64,000 nucleotides of DNA, from NCBI GenBank assembly GCA_965227455.1, contig OZ245752.1, positions 3,720,001-3,784,000 of the forward strand, written 5' to 3'. The DNA comes from JABDIP01 sp965227455 (GTDB lineage: Bacteria; Pseudomonadota; Alphaproteobacteria; DSM-16000; Inquilinaceae). Position numbers and translations under genes: made by a program. This document shows positions 8,823 through 17,399 of the stretch, one piece after another; position 1 is the stretch's first letter, and each line of letters starts with the position of its first letter. Under the pieces are notes generated by a model. The model saw nothing but the letters and a program-made list of their open reading frames with translations. It made no database searches and was not told the DNA's origin.

Positions 8823-8846
8823 CTGCTGACAGCATGGTGTCAGCAG
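8823..8846. promoter_or_regulatory. Palindromic operator between the VOC gene and the WYL regulator
   Basis: CTGCTGACA-gcatgg-TGTCAGCAG: perfect 9-base arms around a 6-base spacer, in the 142-base divergent intergenic region. It starts 79 bases from the VOC start codon and ends 40 bases from the regulator start. Position and symmetry fit a dimeric repressor site controlling both genes. Binding by the adjacent regulator is inference. Confidence 0.7.
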
Positions 8847-8886
8847 GATCCGGCTAGTTTGATGACCGTTCGATGACGAGGGACCG

Positions 8887-9573
8887 ATGCGCCGCGCCGA
8901 CCGATTGTTCCAGGTCATTCAGGCACTTAGACGGAGGCGTCGGCTGACCACCGCACGCGACCTGGCGGAGGAGCTGGAGGTCTCGGTCCGCACCATCTAT
9001 CGCGACGTCGCCGACCTGGTCGGGTCCGGCGTCCCGATCGAGGGGGAGGCCGGACTTGGCTATGTGCTGCGCGACGGATACGACCTGCCGCCGCTGATGT
9101 TCACGCTGGAGGAAATCGAGGCCATCGTGCTGGGCGCCAAGATCGTCGGCAGCTGGGGCGACGAACGCCTGGGCCGGGCCGCGGAGAACGCCCTGGCCAA
9201 GATCGAGCACGCCTTGCCGGAGCGTCAGCGCAAACTGTTTCGCGACACCGCCCTGTTCGCCCCCGAGACCCATCGCCGCGAGGAGATCACCGTCGACATG
9301 GCGGCCTTGCGCGGCGCGGTGCGGGAATCCCGCAAGGTGGCGATCGCCTACGAAGACCTGTCCGGCAGCGCGACCGAGCGCACCATCTGGCCGCTGGGAC
9401 TCGCCTTCTTCGGGCCGGTCTGGCTGATGATCGGCTGGTGCGAGCTGCGCGAGGATTTCCGCTCGTTCCGCGTCGACCGCATGCGCGAGGCCAATGTCCT
9501 GGAGGACCGCTATCCGCCCCAGCAGGGCCGCCGTCTGGTCGACTACTTCGCCCGCGAGCGGTACCGGGCGTGA
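8887..9573 (+). CDS. YafY-type transcriptional regulator (HTH + WYL domain)
   Basis: A 228-residue DNA-binding protein. Residues 1-60 form a DeoR-like helix-turn-helix (RRRLTTARDLAEELEVSVRT, then IYRDVADLVGSGVPI). Residues 130-215 form a WYL domain, with IAYEDLSGSATERTIWPLGL and a FRSFRVDRM ending. WYL domains sense ligands, often nucleic-acid-related. It is divergent from a VOC gene, and the shared gap holds a 9-base-arm palindrome that is the likely operator. It probably represses the VOC gene and itself. The family is certain; the ligand is unknown. Confidence 0.9.
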   Translation: MRRADRLFQVIQALRRRRRLTTARDLAEELEVSVRTIYRDVADLVGSGVPIEGEAGLGYVLRDGYDLPPLMFTLEEIEAIVLGAKIVGSWGDERLGRAAENALAKIEHALPERQRKLFRDTALFAPETHRREEITVDMAALRGAVRESRKVAIAYEDLSGSATERTIWPLGLAFFGPVWLMIGWCELREDFRSFRVDRMREANVLEDRYPPQQGRRLVDYFARERYRA

Positions 9574-9596
9574 AATCCTGCGGACCGCATGTCCTT

Positions 9597-9752
9597 CACC
9601 TCTCCCCTTGCGGGAGAGGTCGGTTTGCGAAGCAAACCGGGTGAGGGGCCGCGCGGCGTCCGCCGCGCGAAGACTCTTGGTTTAGACCCCTCACCCTCCC
9701 AACGCTTCGCGTCGGGTCCCTCCCTCTCCCACAAGGGGAGAGGGGCAAAGAA
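9597..9752. repeat. Intergenic palindromic repeat, copy A
   Basis: Fills most of the gap between the WYL regulator and the Nudix gene. It is flanked by CCTCTCCCC-ttgc-GGGAGAGG at the left and CCTCTCCCacaaGGGGAGAGG at the right. Inside are further short hairpins (GGTTTGC-gaa-GCAAACC; GCGCGGC/GCCGCGC), and GGGTGAGGGG faces CCCCTCACCC. The same building blocks recur at 57618 and 59378. It is an imperfect long palindrome able to fold on either strand, not coding. It may also terminate the two convergent transcripts. Confidence 0.8.
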
Positions 9753-9767
9753 GGACTCCCGCGTTCA

Positions 9768-10310
9768 TCAAAGCCCCGGCGTATCGGCATCCGGGTTGGT
9801 GCCGGGTAAGCCCAGCGGGCCGTTGCCGATTTCGTGGTGGCGGTTCAAGGACCAGTGGACCGAGGGGAAGGCGATGTCGTCCCAGGGGATCTCGTCCCAG
9901 GCGAACAACCCGACTTCCGCGGATTCCGGGCCGGCTTCAATCGACGGCGAGACCAGCCGGGCGCGGTAGATGAGCTGGATCTGGCTGATGCGGGGAATGC
10001 TGAAGACGGCCAGCAGGCCCTCGAGTTCCAGCCTCGCCCGCGCCTCCTCCCAGGCCTCGCGCAAGGCGCCCTGCTCGGCGGTCTCGTTCAGCTCCAGATA
10101 ACCGGCCGGCAGGGTCCAGTAGCCCTTGCGCGGCTCGATGGCGCGGCGGCAGAGCAGGATGCGGTCGTCCAGCAATGCCACCGACCCGACCACGATCTTG
10201 GGATTCTCATAGACGACATAACCGCAATCCGGGCAGAGCAGGCGCGGCCGGTCGTCGCCCTCGGGCACGGCGCGCACGGACGGCCCGGCCGGTTTCGGCG
10301 TTTCGGTCAT
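9768..10310 (-). CDS. Nudix hydrolase with N-terminal zinc-ribbon-like motif
   Basis: Hydrolyses a nucleoside diphosphate linked to another moiety; the substrate is not identifiable. The 180-residue protein has a CPDCGYVVYENPK motif near residue 26, similar to the lead-in of NudC-type enzymes but with only one Cys pair. The Nudix box is GYLELNETAEQGALREAWEE (G-x5-E-x7-REAWEE). It is likely an ADP-ribose or NADH-type pyrophosphatase of the cytosol. The gene is convergent with the WYL regulator, with repeat copy A between. Upstream is a short gap and then the 80-residue gene at 10410 on the same strand. Confidence 0.88.
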   Translation of the reverse strand: MTETPKPAGPSVRAVPEGDDRPRLLCPDCGYVVYENPKIVVGSVALLDDRILLCRRAIEPRKGYWTLPAGYLELNETAEQGALREAWEEARARLELEGLLAVFSIPRISQIQLIYRARLVSPSIEAGPESAEVGLFAWDEIPWDDIAFPSVHWSLNRHHEIGNGPLGLPGTNPDADTPGL

Positions 10311-10409
10311 GCGCCATTAGGACCGCCGCGCAAGGGCGGCGGCAAGGGAATTAGATCAATCGGGGGAGGATCGATGCATCGCGACGGATCGGCGCGATGG
10401 GATCGGGCT

Positions 10410-10652
10410 CTAGGCGGTGATGTCCACCAGCGATCCGCGCTCGGGATTCTCGCCGGGGGCGGGCTCACGGATGCGGATTTCCGACTCGGCGGTCTGGGTC
10501 GCCGCCACCGCCTGCTGAGTCTGGGCCTCCGCGGTCTGCTTGGCCGCGGCCTTGCCGAGCGGCGCATTGCCGGCACCGAAAGCCTGCGTGGCCTGGGGCT
10601 GGCTCAGGCTGGAAAGGGCCTGGAACAGGGCGGCCGAAGGGGAAATCTGCAT
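10410..10652 (-). CDS. Small conserved-looking protein, function unknown
   Basis: An 80-residue Ala/Gln-rich protein, starting at ATG 10652 behind AAGGATGG. It begins MQISPSAALFQALSSLSQPQ, continues with a low-complexity AAKQTAEAQTQQAVAATQTA stretch and ends RGSLVDITA. There is no signal peptide or membrane span. The hydrophobic start and the GSLVDITA tail are the parts most likely to be functional. I do not recognise the family. Good ribosome-binding site and typical codon use support it as a real gene. Confidence 0.55.
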   Translation of the reverse strand: MQISPSAALFQALSSLSQPQATQAFGAGNAPLGKAAAKQTAEAQTQQAVAATQTAESEIRIREPAPGENPERGSLVDITA

Positions 10653-10786
10653 GACCCATCCTTGTATTGGGGCACGGTCCGGGCGCACCCGAACCGGCAC
10701 GCGGTCAGGATGGCACACCAGCCTTTATGAAAGGTTTATTTCCCCCGTCACGCACAACCGAAAATTCGACGACGCCGCCCCGCAGT

Positions 10787-11992
10787 TCAGCCGACCGGCC
10801 GGTCGTCGTCCATGGTGGTGAAGATGCCGGATGCCGTTTGCTGGCCCTTCAGGGTCTCTTCCGCGATCTGCCGTGACGGCTGGGCCAGCTTGTCGGCGAC
10901 GTCCTGTGAGAACAGGATCGGTGTGTCGAACCGGCCGCAAAGGCTTTCGATCCGGGCCGCGGTATTCACCGCCTGCCCCAACACCGTGAAGTCGATGCGG
11001 GATTTGGAGCCGATATTGCCGTAGAGCACCTCGCCGAAATGGACCCCCATCCCGAACCGCAGACGGAGCGCGGGGCTGGCTTCGTCGGCCAGCTGCAGGG
11101 CCCGGCGCGCGGCCGCCAGGGCATTGCTGCAGGCATCGGCGCCGTCCGATAAGCCGGCCGCGGTCGGAAAGATCGCCAGCACGCCATCGCCGATGAGTTT
11201 CAGGATCTCGCCACCATGGGAGTCCACCGCCTCGGCGATGATCTCGAAGTACCGGTTGGCAAGCGCCAGGGCCTCCTCGGCCGGAAGCCGGTCGTTGAGC
11301 CCGGTCCAATCGCGGATGTCGCTCACCAGGATGGCCGCATCGATCCGTTCGACATCGCCTCTCGTGATCCGGCCTTCCAGGACCCGTCGTCCGGTTCGGG
11401 CCCCAAGATAGGCCTCGGCCACGGCGAGCGACACCTGCCTGGAGTTGAAGACCTCGACGATCGGCGCCAGGACAGAGGCGATCTCGGTCACCCGCTCTAT
11501 GTCCGGGTCCGAGAAGCCGGCTTCCCGATCCGTCGTCACCACCAGATTCGCGGTCGTGCCGTCGGAGAACCTCAGCGGCAGTCCGTAATAGTCGGTGCCA
11601 CCGCGCGCTTTCAGGTCATGCAGCACAGTGTGGTCGGCGTCCGACAGCGCCTCGCTGAGCCGTTTTCGGAACGCGGTGCCGGTCCGGGAGATGAATTCGA
11701 GCGGACTGCCGACGTAACCGGATCGTCCTTCCATCCCGTGCGACGAAACGATGCGCGTCGTGGATTCCTCGTCCCGTTCCCACACCGACGAAATGGCGGC
11801 CACGAGCGGGTGCAGCGTCCGCATCGACAGCCGCAACCTCCAGAGCGGCGCTCCGGAGGCCAGCATCCTGATCCCGAGCTGTCTGACGATTTCGTCGAGG
11901 TCCTCCAGGAACCGCCCCTCATCGAGCAGCCAGTCGATGAGGGGCCCGGAGTCCCAGACCGGTAGATCCGTCTTGCCCTGCTCTTCGGACAT
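10787..11992 (-). CDS. Class III adenylate/guanylate cyclase with N-terminal sensory region
   Basis: A 401-residue protein started at ATG 11992, 11 bases past the pgk stop. The C-terminal 190 residues are a class III nucleotide cyclase domain. The metal aspartates are in AAILVSDIRDWTG and LIGDGVLAIF, the adenine-specifying Lys is in EILKLIGDG, and the transition-state Asn/Arg are in LGQAVNTAARIE. The N-terminal 200 residues have no membrane span and resemble a GAF-like ligand domain found in alphaproteobacterial cyclases. It probably makes cAMP. The tight spacing suggests readthrough from pgk. Confidence 0.87.
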   Translation of the reverse strand: MSEEQGKTDLPVWDSGPLIDWLLDEGRFLEDLDEIVRQLGIRMLASGAPLWRLRLSMRTLHPLVAAISSVWERDEESTTRIVSSHGMEGRSGYVGSPLEFISRTGTAFRKRLSEALSDADHTVLHDLKARGGTDYYGLPLRFSDGTTANLVVTTDREAGFSDPDIERVTEIASVLAPIVEVFNSRQVSLAVAEAYLGARTGRRVLEGRITRGDVERIDAAILVSDIRDWTGLNDRLPAEEALALANRYFEIIAEAVDSHGGEILKLIGDGVLAIFPTAAGLSDGADACSNALAAARRALQLADEASPALRLRFGMGVHFGEVLYGNIGSKSRIDFTVLGQAVNTAARIESLCGRFDTPILFSQDVADKLAQPSRQIAEETLKGQQTASGIFTTMDDDRPVG

Positions 11993-12003
11993 CGCGCGGC
12001 GCG

Positions 12004-13200
12004 TCAGACCGACAACGCCGCCACGCCCGGCAGTTCCTTGCCTTCCAGCCATTCCAGGAAGGCGCCGCCGGCGGTCGAGACATAGCCGAACCGGTCAACC
12101 ACGCCGGCCTTGCCGAGCGCCGCGACGGTGTCGCCGCCGCCGGCCACCGTCAGCAGGTCTCCGGATCCGGTCCGCTCCGCCGCAAATTGGGCGAGCGCCG
12201 TCGTCGCGGTGTCGAAGGGTGCGATCTCGAAGGCGCCGAGCGGGCCGTTCCATACCACCGTGCGGCACTCCGCCATGCTGGCCTTCAGAGCCTCGACCGT
12301 CTCAGGGCCGACATCCAGCATCATGCCGTCGGCCGGGATCTCATCGACCGGCACGGTCTCGCTCTCGGCACCCTCCTTGAATTCCCGCGCCACCACCGCA
12401 TCGGTGGGCAGCAGCAGCTGGCAGCCGACATCCTCAGCGATGGCGGCGATCTCCCGCGCCTGCTCGGCCATGTCGTTCTCGCACAGGCTGGCGCCAACAT
12501 CGGTGCCGGCGGCGTGCAGGAAGGTATTGGCCATGCCGCCGCCCAGCACCAGCCGGTCGACCCGCCGCACAAGATTGCCCAGCAGGTCCAGCTTGGTGGA
12601 GATCTTCGCACCGCCGACAACCGCCATCACCGGGCGTTCCGGGTTGCCGAGCGCCCGGCCCAACGCCTCCAGCTCCGCCTGCATCAGCCGACCGGCCACC
12701 GCCGGCAGCAGGCGCGCCAGCGCCTCGGTGGAGGCATGCGCCCGATGCGCGGCAGAAAAGGCGTCGTTCACATAGACCTCGCCCAGCGCCGCCAGCCCCC
12801 GCGCGAAGGTGGCGTCGTTCTTCTCCTCGCCGGCATGGAAACGCAGGTTCTCCAGCAGCAGGACGCCGCCATCCTCCAGCGCCGCGACCGCCTCCTCGGC
12901 GGCCGGCCCGATACAATCCTCGGCAAACGCGACCGCCCGCCCCTCCAGCGCCTTGGACAAGGCCGGCACCACCGGGCGCAGCGAGAATTCCGGCTTCACC
13001 TCGCCCTTCGGCCGCCCGAAATGCGACAGCACCACAACCTTGGCGTGGCGGTCGGCAAGCTCCAGCACGGTCGGCGCCAGGCGCTCCAGCCGGGTCGCGT
13101 CGCTGACCGACCCGTCCTTCATCGGCACATTCAGATCGCCGCGCACCAGCACGGTGCGATGGGCCACTTCGATGTCGTCGAGCGTGCGGAAATTGGTCAT
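12004..13200 (-). CDS. pgk: Phosphoglycerate kinase
   Basis: Catalyses 1,3-bisphosphoglycerate + ADP to 3-phosphoglycerate + ATP in glycolysis and gluconeogenesis. The 398-residue protein starts at ATG 13200 (MTNFRTLDDIEVAHRTVLVR). Substrate-binding motifs are clear: RGDLNVPM, SHFGRPKGE, LLENLRFHAGEEKN and VVGGAKISTKLDLL. The C-terminal GGGDTVAALGKAG precedes VSTAGGAFLEWLEGKELPGV. Neither gap nor fba is beside it, so it is separated from the usual gap-pgk pair. The cyclase gene follows 11 bases downstream. Confidence 0.97.
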   Translation of the reverse strand: MTNFRTLDDIEVAHRTVLVRGDLNVPMKDGSVSDATRLERLAPTVLELADRHAKVVVLSHFGRPKGEVKPEFSLRPVVPALSKALEGRAVAFAEDCIGPAAEEAVAALEDGGVLLLENLRFHAGEEKNDATFARGLAALGEVYVNDAFSAAHRAHASTEALARLLPAVAGRLMQAELEALGRALGNPERPVMAVVGGAKISTKLDLLGNLVRRVDRLVLGGGMANTFLHAAGTDVGASLCENDMAEQAREIAAIAEDVGCQLLLPTDAVVAREFKEGAESETVPVDEIPADGMMLDVGPETVEALKASMAECRTVVWNGPLGAFEIAPFDTATTALAQFAAERTGSGDLLTVAGGGDTVAALGKAGVVDRFGYVSTAGGAFLEWLEGKELPGVAALSV

Positions 13201-13352
13201 CGGAAGATCCGGGTTTCGGTGGGCGGCGGCCGCAGGCAAGCACAGCGATCCGGGCTTTGCAACGACGCCGGGAGTCCTCGCCAATCACATTTTCAGGGAT
13301 GCTGTCTGGCGCCCGGCCAGCGGCCAACGCAGGCACTGGCGGACGGCGCTGA

Positions 13353-13706
13353 TCACCCAGAGTGTGCCAGGATATTCACAACGCGGCCGAAGGGATCGCG
13401 CACATAGAAGCGGCGGACGCCCCAGGGCTCGTCGGTGATGTCGTAGACGATCTCGAACCCGGCGGCGGAGGCGCGGCGATGGGCATCGTCGACGTCATCC
13501 ACCTCGATGGAAAGATCGGGAACAGGCGTGCCCGAGCCGCCCTCGATGGCGACGCTCAATTGCGGAGTCGTCGGCGCATCGGAGGCGAATGTCAGGATCC
13601 AGCCCTGGTCCATCACCACTTTCAGGCCGAGCAGCGTCTCGTAGAAGGTGCGGGCCTTGCCGGGATCGTCAGCGGCGAGATTGGCGACGATACGTCGAAC
13701 CGTCAT
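13353..13706 (-). CDS. VOC-superfamily protein (glyoxalase-like)
   Basis: A 117-residue single-domain vicinal-oxygen-chelate protein: MTVRRIVANLAADDPGKART, then FYETLLGLKVVMDQG in the first half, and WGVRRFYVRDPFGRVVNIL at the end. The final metal-ligand position is Asn where many enzymes have Glu. The substrate is unknown. It lies between pgk and the small genes at 13.8-14.5 kb, all on the minus strand, but the gaps are over 90 bases, so it is likely transcribed alone. Confidence 0.8.
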   Translation of the reverse strand: MTVRRIVANLAADDPGKARTFYETLLGLKVVMDQGWILTFASDAPTTPQLSVAIEGGSGTPVPDLSIEVDDVDDAHRRASAAGFEIVYDITDEPWGVRRFYVRDPFGRVVNILAHSG

Positions 13707-13797
13707 GTGGCTAACTTCGGTATGGCGGGGACAACGACGGCGCCGGCCCAGGACTTGAAGAATCCTTTCGGCGGATGCTCATGAATGCAATTCGCTC

Positions 13798-14037
13798 TCA
13801 TCCCGGCTTGCCTGGCAGACGAACTTCACTATGTCGCCAGCGAGACAGGTCGCCTTGGGCCTCAAGCCGGCCTTCCTTCACAAGGTATTCGATCCTCTCC
13901 GCCACCCTGTGGCCATGGACATCGAGCCTCTCGACTTCGAGACGATCGAGAACGTTCGCAATGATCATTGCGGTTTTCTGCCAGCGCCTCTTTGCCAAAG
14001 ACACGATGGTGTCATCCACTACCCGAGCGTTTTCCAT
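13798..14037 (-). CDS. Stand-alone DUF3658-like small protein
   Basis: A 79-residue basic protein: MENARVVDDTIVSLAKRRWQ, KTAMIIANVLDRL and, near the end, a GRLEAQGDLSRWRHSEVRLP segment. That ending matches what I recall of the C-terminal DUF3658 winged-helix-like domain, usually fused behind a DUF1835 domain; here it stands alone. Its start lies 6 bases past the stop of the gene at 14044, so the two are probably co-transcribed. Function unknown. Confidence 0.6.
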   Translation of the reverse strand: MENARVVDDTIVSLAKRRWQKTAMIIANVLDRLEVERLDVHGHRVAERIEYLVKEGRLEAQGDLSRWRHSEVRLPGKPG

Positions 14038-14043
14038 GCGAAC

Positions 14044-14472
14044 TCACTTTCGAAACCGTTCCGGCATCTGCGGGTTGTTGGCCGGATTGGTGTCGTGCTT
14101 GGTCAGCCGGGTGACGATGTCGCCGCCGACCAGGGGTTTCAGATCCGCCTCCAGCGGGTCGGCCTTGTCGCGGTCATAGACCTCCTCGCCGCCGACATAC
14201 AGGGTGAAGGCCTTGAGGTATTTCGCCTCCTTCACCGGATCCTCGATCGTCGCCTTGGTCCAGGCGTAGAGGGGATAGGCCTCGATGCCGTTGGCTTCGG
14301 CCTCGGCTACATAGCCGGCGAAAGCGTCGAACTGGCATTTCAGGGCGGCGTCGTGGCGGACCAGCACGTCCGCCAGCGGGGCCAGCGACGGGTCGTCCGG
14401 CGTCTTTCGCGCTGTTTCTGCCGCGGACTCGCTGAGAGTCACCCGCACCTGGTATTGCCACGTCTCGCTCAT
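14044..14472 (-). CDS. Hypothetical protein (142 aa)
   Basis: Starts MSETWQYQVRVTLSESAAET at ATG 14472. It is acidic, with no signal peptide or membrane span. The first 10-15 residues look like a beta strand, followed by helical segments (LADVLVRHDAALKCQFDAF; TIEDPVKEAKYLKAF). The C terminus NNPQMPERFRK is polar. I do not recognise the family. It sits immediately upstream of the DUF3658-like gene and may act with it. Confidence 0.6.
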   Translation of the reverse strand: MSETWQYQVRVTLSESAAETARKTPDDPSLAPLADVLVRHDAALKCQFDAFAGYVAEAEANGIEAYPLYAWTKATIEDPVKEAKYLKAFTLYVGGEEVYDRDKADPLEADLKPLVGGDIVTRLTKHDTNPANNPQMPERFRK

Positions 14473-14603
14473 TTTCTGCCGTCCCGAGCCATTGCCGCCA
14501 GGTCACCGCACGACGACGGCGACTGCCGGGACATGCTAGGCTTGGCAAGCGCATTCCCGCCACCAGATTGCTACCTGACGGCGTATCGAAACGGGGGATG
14601 AGG

Positions 14604-15668
14604 ATGGTCGGACCGGTCGAACGGGTTGCCTATGCCGCCGCGCAGACGGCGCGGATCGGCTGGTATTTCGGTCAGAGCCTGCTGTCGAACCGGCTGTCGC
14701 GCGGTGCCATTCCGAGACGGGAGACGGCCGGCCCGGCGACCCGGACCGAATACGTACTCGCCGGTCTCAGATGGCTGATGCAGCGGGACTGGCGCAATAT
14801 CCAGGCCGGCTATTATCGCATGCCGCATGATCTGGTGCAGAGGCCCAGCAAGGCCCTGGCCGATGCCCGCGCCTTCTTCCGCGACCTGCCGGCGGTCAAC
14901 GCCCGACGGCGCAGCCGCGACAATGCCCAGGTCTTCCACGCACCGCCCGAAGGCACGGAGAAGCTGCCGCGCTATTACCGTCAGAACTTCCACTACCAGA
15001 CCGACGGCTACCTGTCGGAGCATTCCGCCCGACTCTACGACCACCAGGTCGAGGTACTGTTCGGCGGCGGCGGCGACGCCATGCGCCGGCAGGTGCTGGT
15101 GCCGATCCATCACTATGTCGCGGCCCGGCCGGAGGCGGAGATGCGGCTGCTGGACGTGGCCTGCGGCACCGGCGGTTTCCTGTCCTATCTGGTCGACAAC
15201 CATCCGCGCCTGGATGTGACGGCGCTGGACCTGTCGGTTCCCTATCTGGCGGAGGCGCGACGACGAGTCGCACGGCGCGAGCGGGTGGCCGGCCGACGGC
15301 GCAAGGCCCCGACGCGATTCCTGCAGGGCGCGGCCGAGGCGATCCCGCTGCCCGATGCCAGCATCGACATCGCGGTCTGCATCTTCCTATTCCACGAACT
15401 ACCGGCCAAGATCCGCGCCCGGGCCGCTGCGGAGATGGCCCGGGTCCTGAAACCGGGCGGGCAGTTGATCTTCCTCGACAGCCTGCAGTTCAGCGACCGG
15501 CCCGACCTGTCGGCGCTGCTGGAGTATTTCCCGCAGGCCTTCCACGAGCCCTATTACGCCGAGTACATCCGCTGCGACCTGCCGGCGCTGTTCGAACAGG
15601 CGGGGCTGACGGTCGGCGGCAGCGATCTGGTGTTCCTGTCGAAGCTGATGGTTCTGGAGAAGGCCTAG
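14604..15668 (+). CDS. Class I SAM-dependent methyltransferase
   Basis: A 354-residue protein. ATG 14604 lies 6 bases after a GGGGG ribosome site; ATG 14598 and an earlier TTG are alternatives. The N-terminal 160 residues are helical and basic. The Rossmann core then shows motif I (LLDVACGTGGFLSYL), the acidic loop (DVTALDLSVPYLAEARRR), motif II/III (IDIAVCIFLFHELP) and a post-core MARVLKPGGQLIFLDSLQFS. The HELP-KPGG pattern is typical of small-molecule (UbiE/Coq5-like) methyltransferases. The substrate is unknown. Confidence 0.85.
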   Translation: MVGPVERVAYAAAQTARIGWYFGQSLLSNRLSRGAIPRRETAGPATRTEYVLAGLRWLMQRDWRNIQAGYYRMPHDLVQRPSKALADARAFFRDLPAVNARRRSRDNAQVFHAPPEGTEKLPRYYRQNFHYQTDGYLSEHSARLYDHQVEVLFGGGGDAMRRQVLVPIHHYVAARPEAEMRLLDVACGTGGFLSYLVDNHPRLDVTALDLSVPYLAEARRRVARRERVAGRRRKAPTRFLQGAAEAIPLPDASIDIAVCIFLFHELPAKIRARAAAEMARVLKPGGQLIFLDSLQFSDRPDLSALLEYFPQAFHEPYYAEYIRCDLPALFEQAGLTVGGSDLVFLSKLMVLEKA

Positions 15669-15819
15669 ACGAACCGGTTGCGCCTGCAATCGGCCGAAAC
15701 GCGCCGACCGTCGAATTCCGTGATTATTGTGAAACTTTTGTTACAGATCATTTACCCGATCGGGTCGCGATGGAATTCTAGAGGCACAAAAGAACACGAA
15801 CGGAGGTCATGAACAGGCG

Positions 15820-17397
15820 ATGGCGGATTCTCCCGACCGACCGCAGTCGGAGATCGAACTGAAACTGACGGCCGATCCGTCGTCGCTCAAGGCCCTGAGG
15901 AGGTCCCCTGTTCTGACCCGCAAGGCCGGCCGCGCGTCGACCCGCAATCTGGAAAGCGTCTACTACGACACGCCCGACCACCGGCTGCACAAGCGCAAGC
16001 TGGCCTTTCGCGTGCGCAAGAAGGGCCGGCAGTTCATCCAGACTCTCAAGGACGAGGGAGATGGCATTCTGCAGCGCGGCGAGTGGGAAACCCCGGTCCG
16101 ATCCCTGGAACCCGACCTCGACGCCCTGCCGAACCCCGACCCGCGCGGTCGCATAGGATTGGTTTTGCCGGGCGAGCTGCAACCGGTCTTCGCCAGCCGC
16201 ATTCGACGCACCACCCGTATTCTTAGCGACCAGGGCGAGGATGGCAGCCCGAACGAGATCGAGATCGCCTTCGACGACGGTGTGGTGGAGTCGAACGGAC
16301 AATCGGTGCCGGTGGCGGAGCTGGAACTGGAGCTGGTCCAGGGATCCCCGGAATCGCTGTACAACCTGGCGCTGGAGCTGCATGAGCTGGCGCCTCTCAA
16401 GGTCGAGTTGCGCTCGAAATCAGCGAGGGGATACACCCTGGCCAAGGGTGAGGCACCCGGATGGAGCAAGGCGCAGGCCCTGAAGCTCAAGCCCGGCGCG
16501 ACGGTGGCGCATACCCTGGAAGCGGTGATCCGCAACTGTATGGATCATTGGCTGCAGAACGAGGCGGCGGCGGTAGCCGGCGACCATCCTGAAGGCGTGC
16601 ATCAGATGCGTGTCGGCCTGCGCCGGCTGCGCTCGGCCATCTCTCTGTTCGCCAACGCCATCCCGGCCGAGCAGCTTGGCTGGCTGAAGGAAGAGACCAA
16701 ATGGGTCGCCAACAGCCTGGGTCCTGCCCGCGACTGGGATGTCTTCCTGGCATCGCTGCTGGCCCCGGTGATGGCGGCCCGGCCCGAAGACGGGTCGCTC
16801 GCAACCCTGAAACAGGCGGCGGAGGCGGCGCGCTCCGCCGGATACGATCAGGTCCATGCCACCGTCGCCTCACCACGCTACACCCGCTACCTGCTGCGGC
16901 TCGGCGCCTGGCTGGAAGGGGAAGGCTGGCGCGACGGGAACGCCTCCAAGATCACTGCCTGGCAGAACCGGCCGATTGTCGAACTCGCCGACCATCTGCT
17001 GTCCAAGCGCCACAAGGCGGTGCTGAAGCTGGGCAAGGGGTTCGAAAACCTGCCGACGGAACAACGCCACGAAGTTCGTATCGCGCTGAAGAAACTGCGC
17101 TATGCGACGGAGTTCTTCCGCAGCCTCTACGGCAAGAGGCGGGCGAAGCCCTATCTGCAGGCGCTTGCCGAGCTGCAGGACACGATCGGCCATCTCAATG
17201 ACGTCGCCGTTGCCGACGGGCTGATGGACGACCTCACCGCCACTGCCCAAGGGCCGGATCCCGAGCTCCGCGCACTGCACCGCGCTGCCGGCACGGTGGT
17301 CGGCTGGCACGAGCATGGTGTGGCTGTCCTGGAACCGAAGATCGTCGCCGACTGGCACGACTTTGCCGACGCCCGGCCGTTCTGGCATAAGGTCTGA
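15820..17397 (+). CDS. CYTH-CHAD protein (inorganic triphosphatase domain fused to CHAD domain)
   Basis: A 525-residue two-domain protein. The CYTH domain (about 1-200) begins with the ExExK signature in SEIELKLTAD (Glu11, Glu13, Lys15) and continues with basic tunnel residues such as KRKLAFRVRKKGRQF; such domains hydrolyse inorganic triphosphate. The CHAD domain (about 225-510) has the histidine/arginine-rich helices GVHQMRVGLRRLRSAISLF and HEVRIALKKLRYATEFF, which bind polyphosphate. The 151-base upstream gap is AT-rich and holds a perfect 12-base palindrome ACCCGATCGGGT at 15754-15765. A ParA-like gene starts 2 bases after its stop, so the two are one unit. Confidence 0.93.
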   Translation: MADSPDRPQSEIELKLTADPSSLKALRRSPVLTRKAGRASTRNLESVYYDTPDHRLHKRKLAFRVRKKGRQFIQTLKDEGDGILQRGEWETPVRSLEPDLDALPNPDPRGRIGLVLPGELQPVFASRIRRTTRILSDQGEDGSPNEIEIAFDDGVVESNGQSVPVAELELELVQGSPESLYNLALELHELAPLKVELRSKSARGYTLAKGEAPGWSKAQALKLKPGATVAHTLEAVIRNCMDHWLQNEAAAVAGDHPEGVHQMRVGLRRLRSAISLFANAIPAEQLGWLKEETKWVANSLGPARDWDVFLASLLAPVMAARPEDGSLATLKQAAEAARSAGYDQVHATVASPRYTRYLLRLGAWLEGEGWRDGNASKITAWQNRPIVELADHLLSKRHKAVLKLGKGFENLPTEQRHEVRIALKKLRYATEFFRSLYGKRRAKPYLQALAELQDTIGHLNDVAVADGLMDDLTATAQGPDPELRALHRAAGTVVGWHEHGVAVLEPKIVADWHDFADARPFWHKV

Positions 17398-17399
17398 GG

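Noticed and set aside
9597..9752. Possible CRISPR or tandem-repeat array
   Set aside because: The units are inverted hairpins of one palindromic repeat element, not regularly spaced direct repeats.
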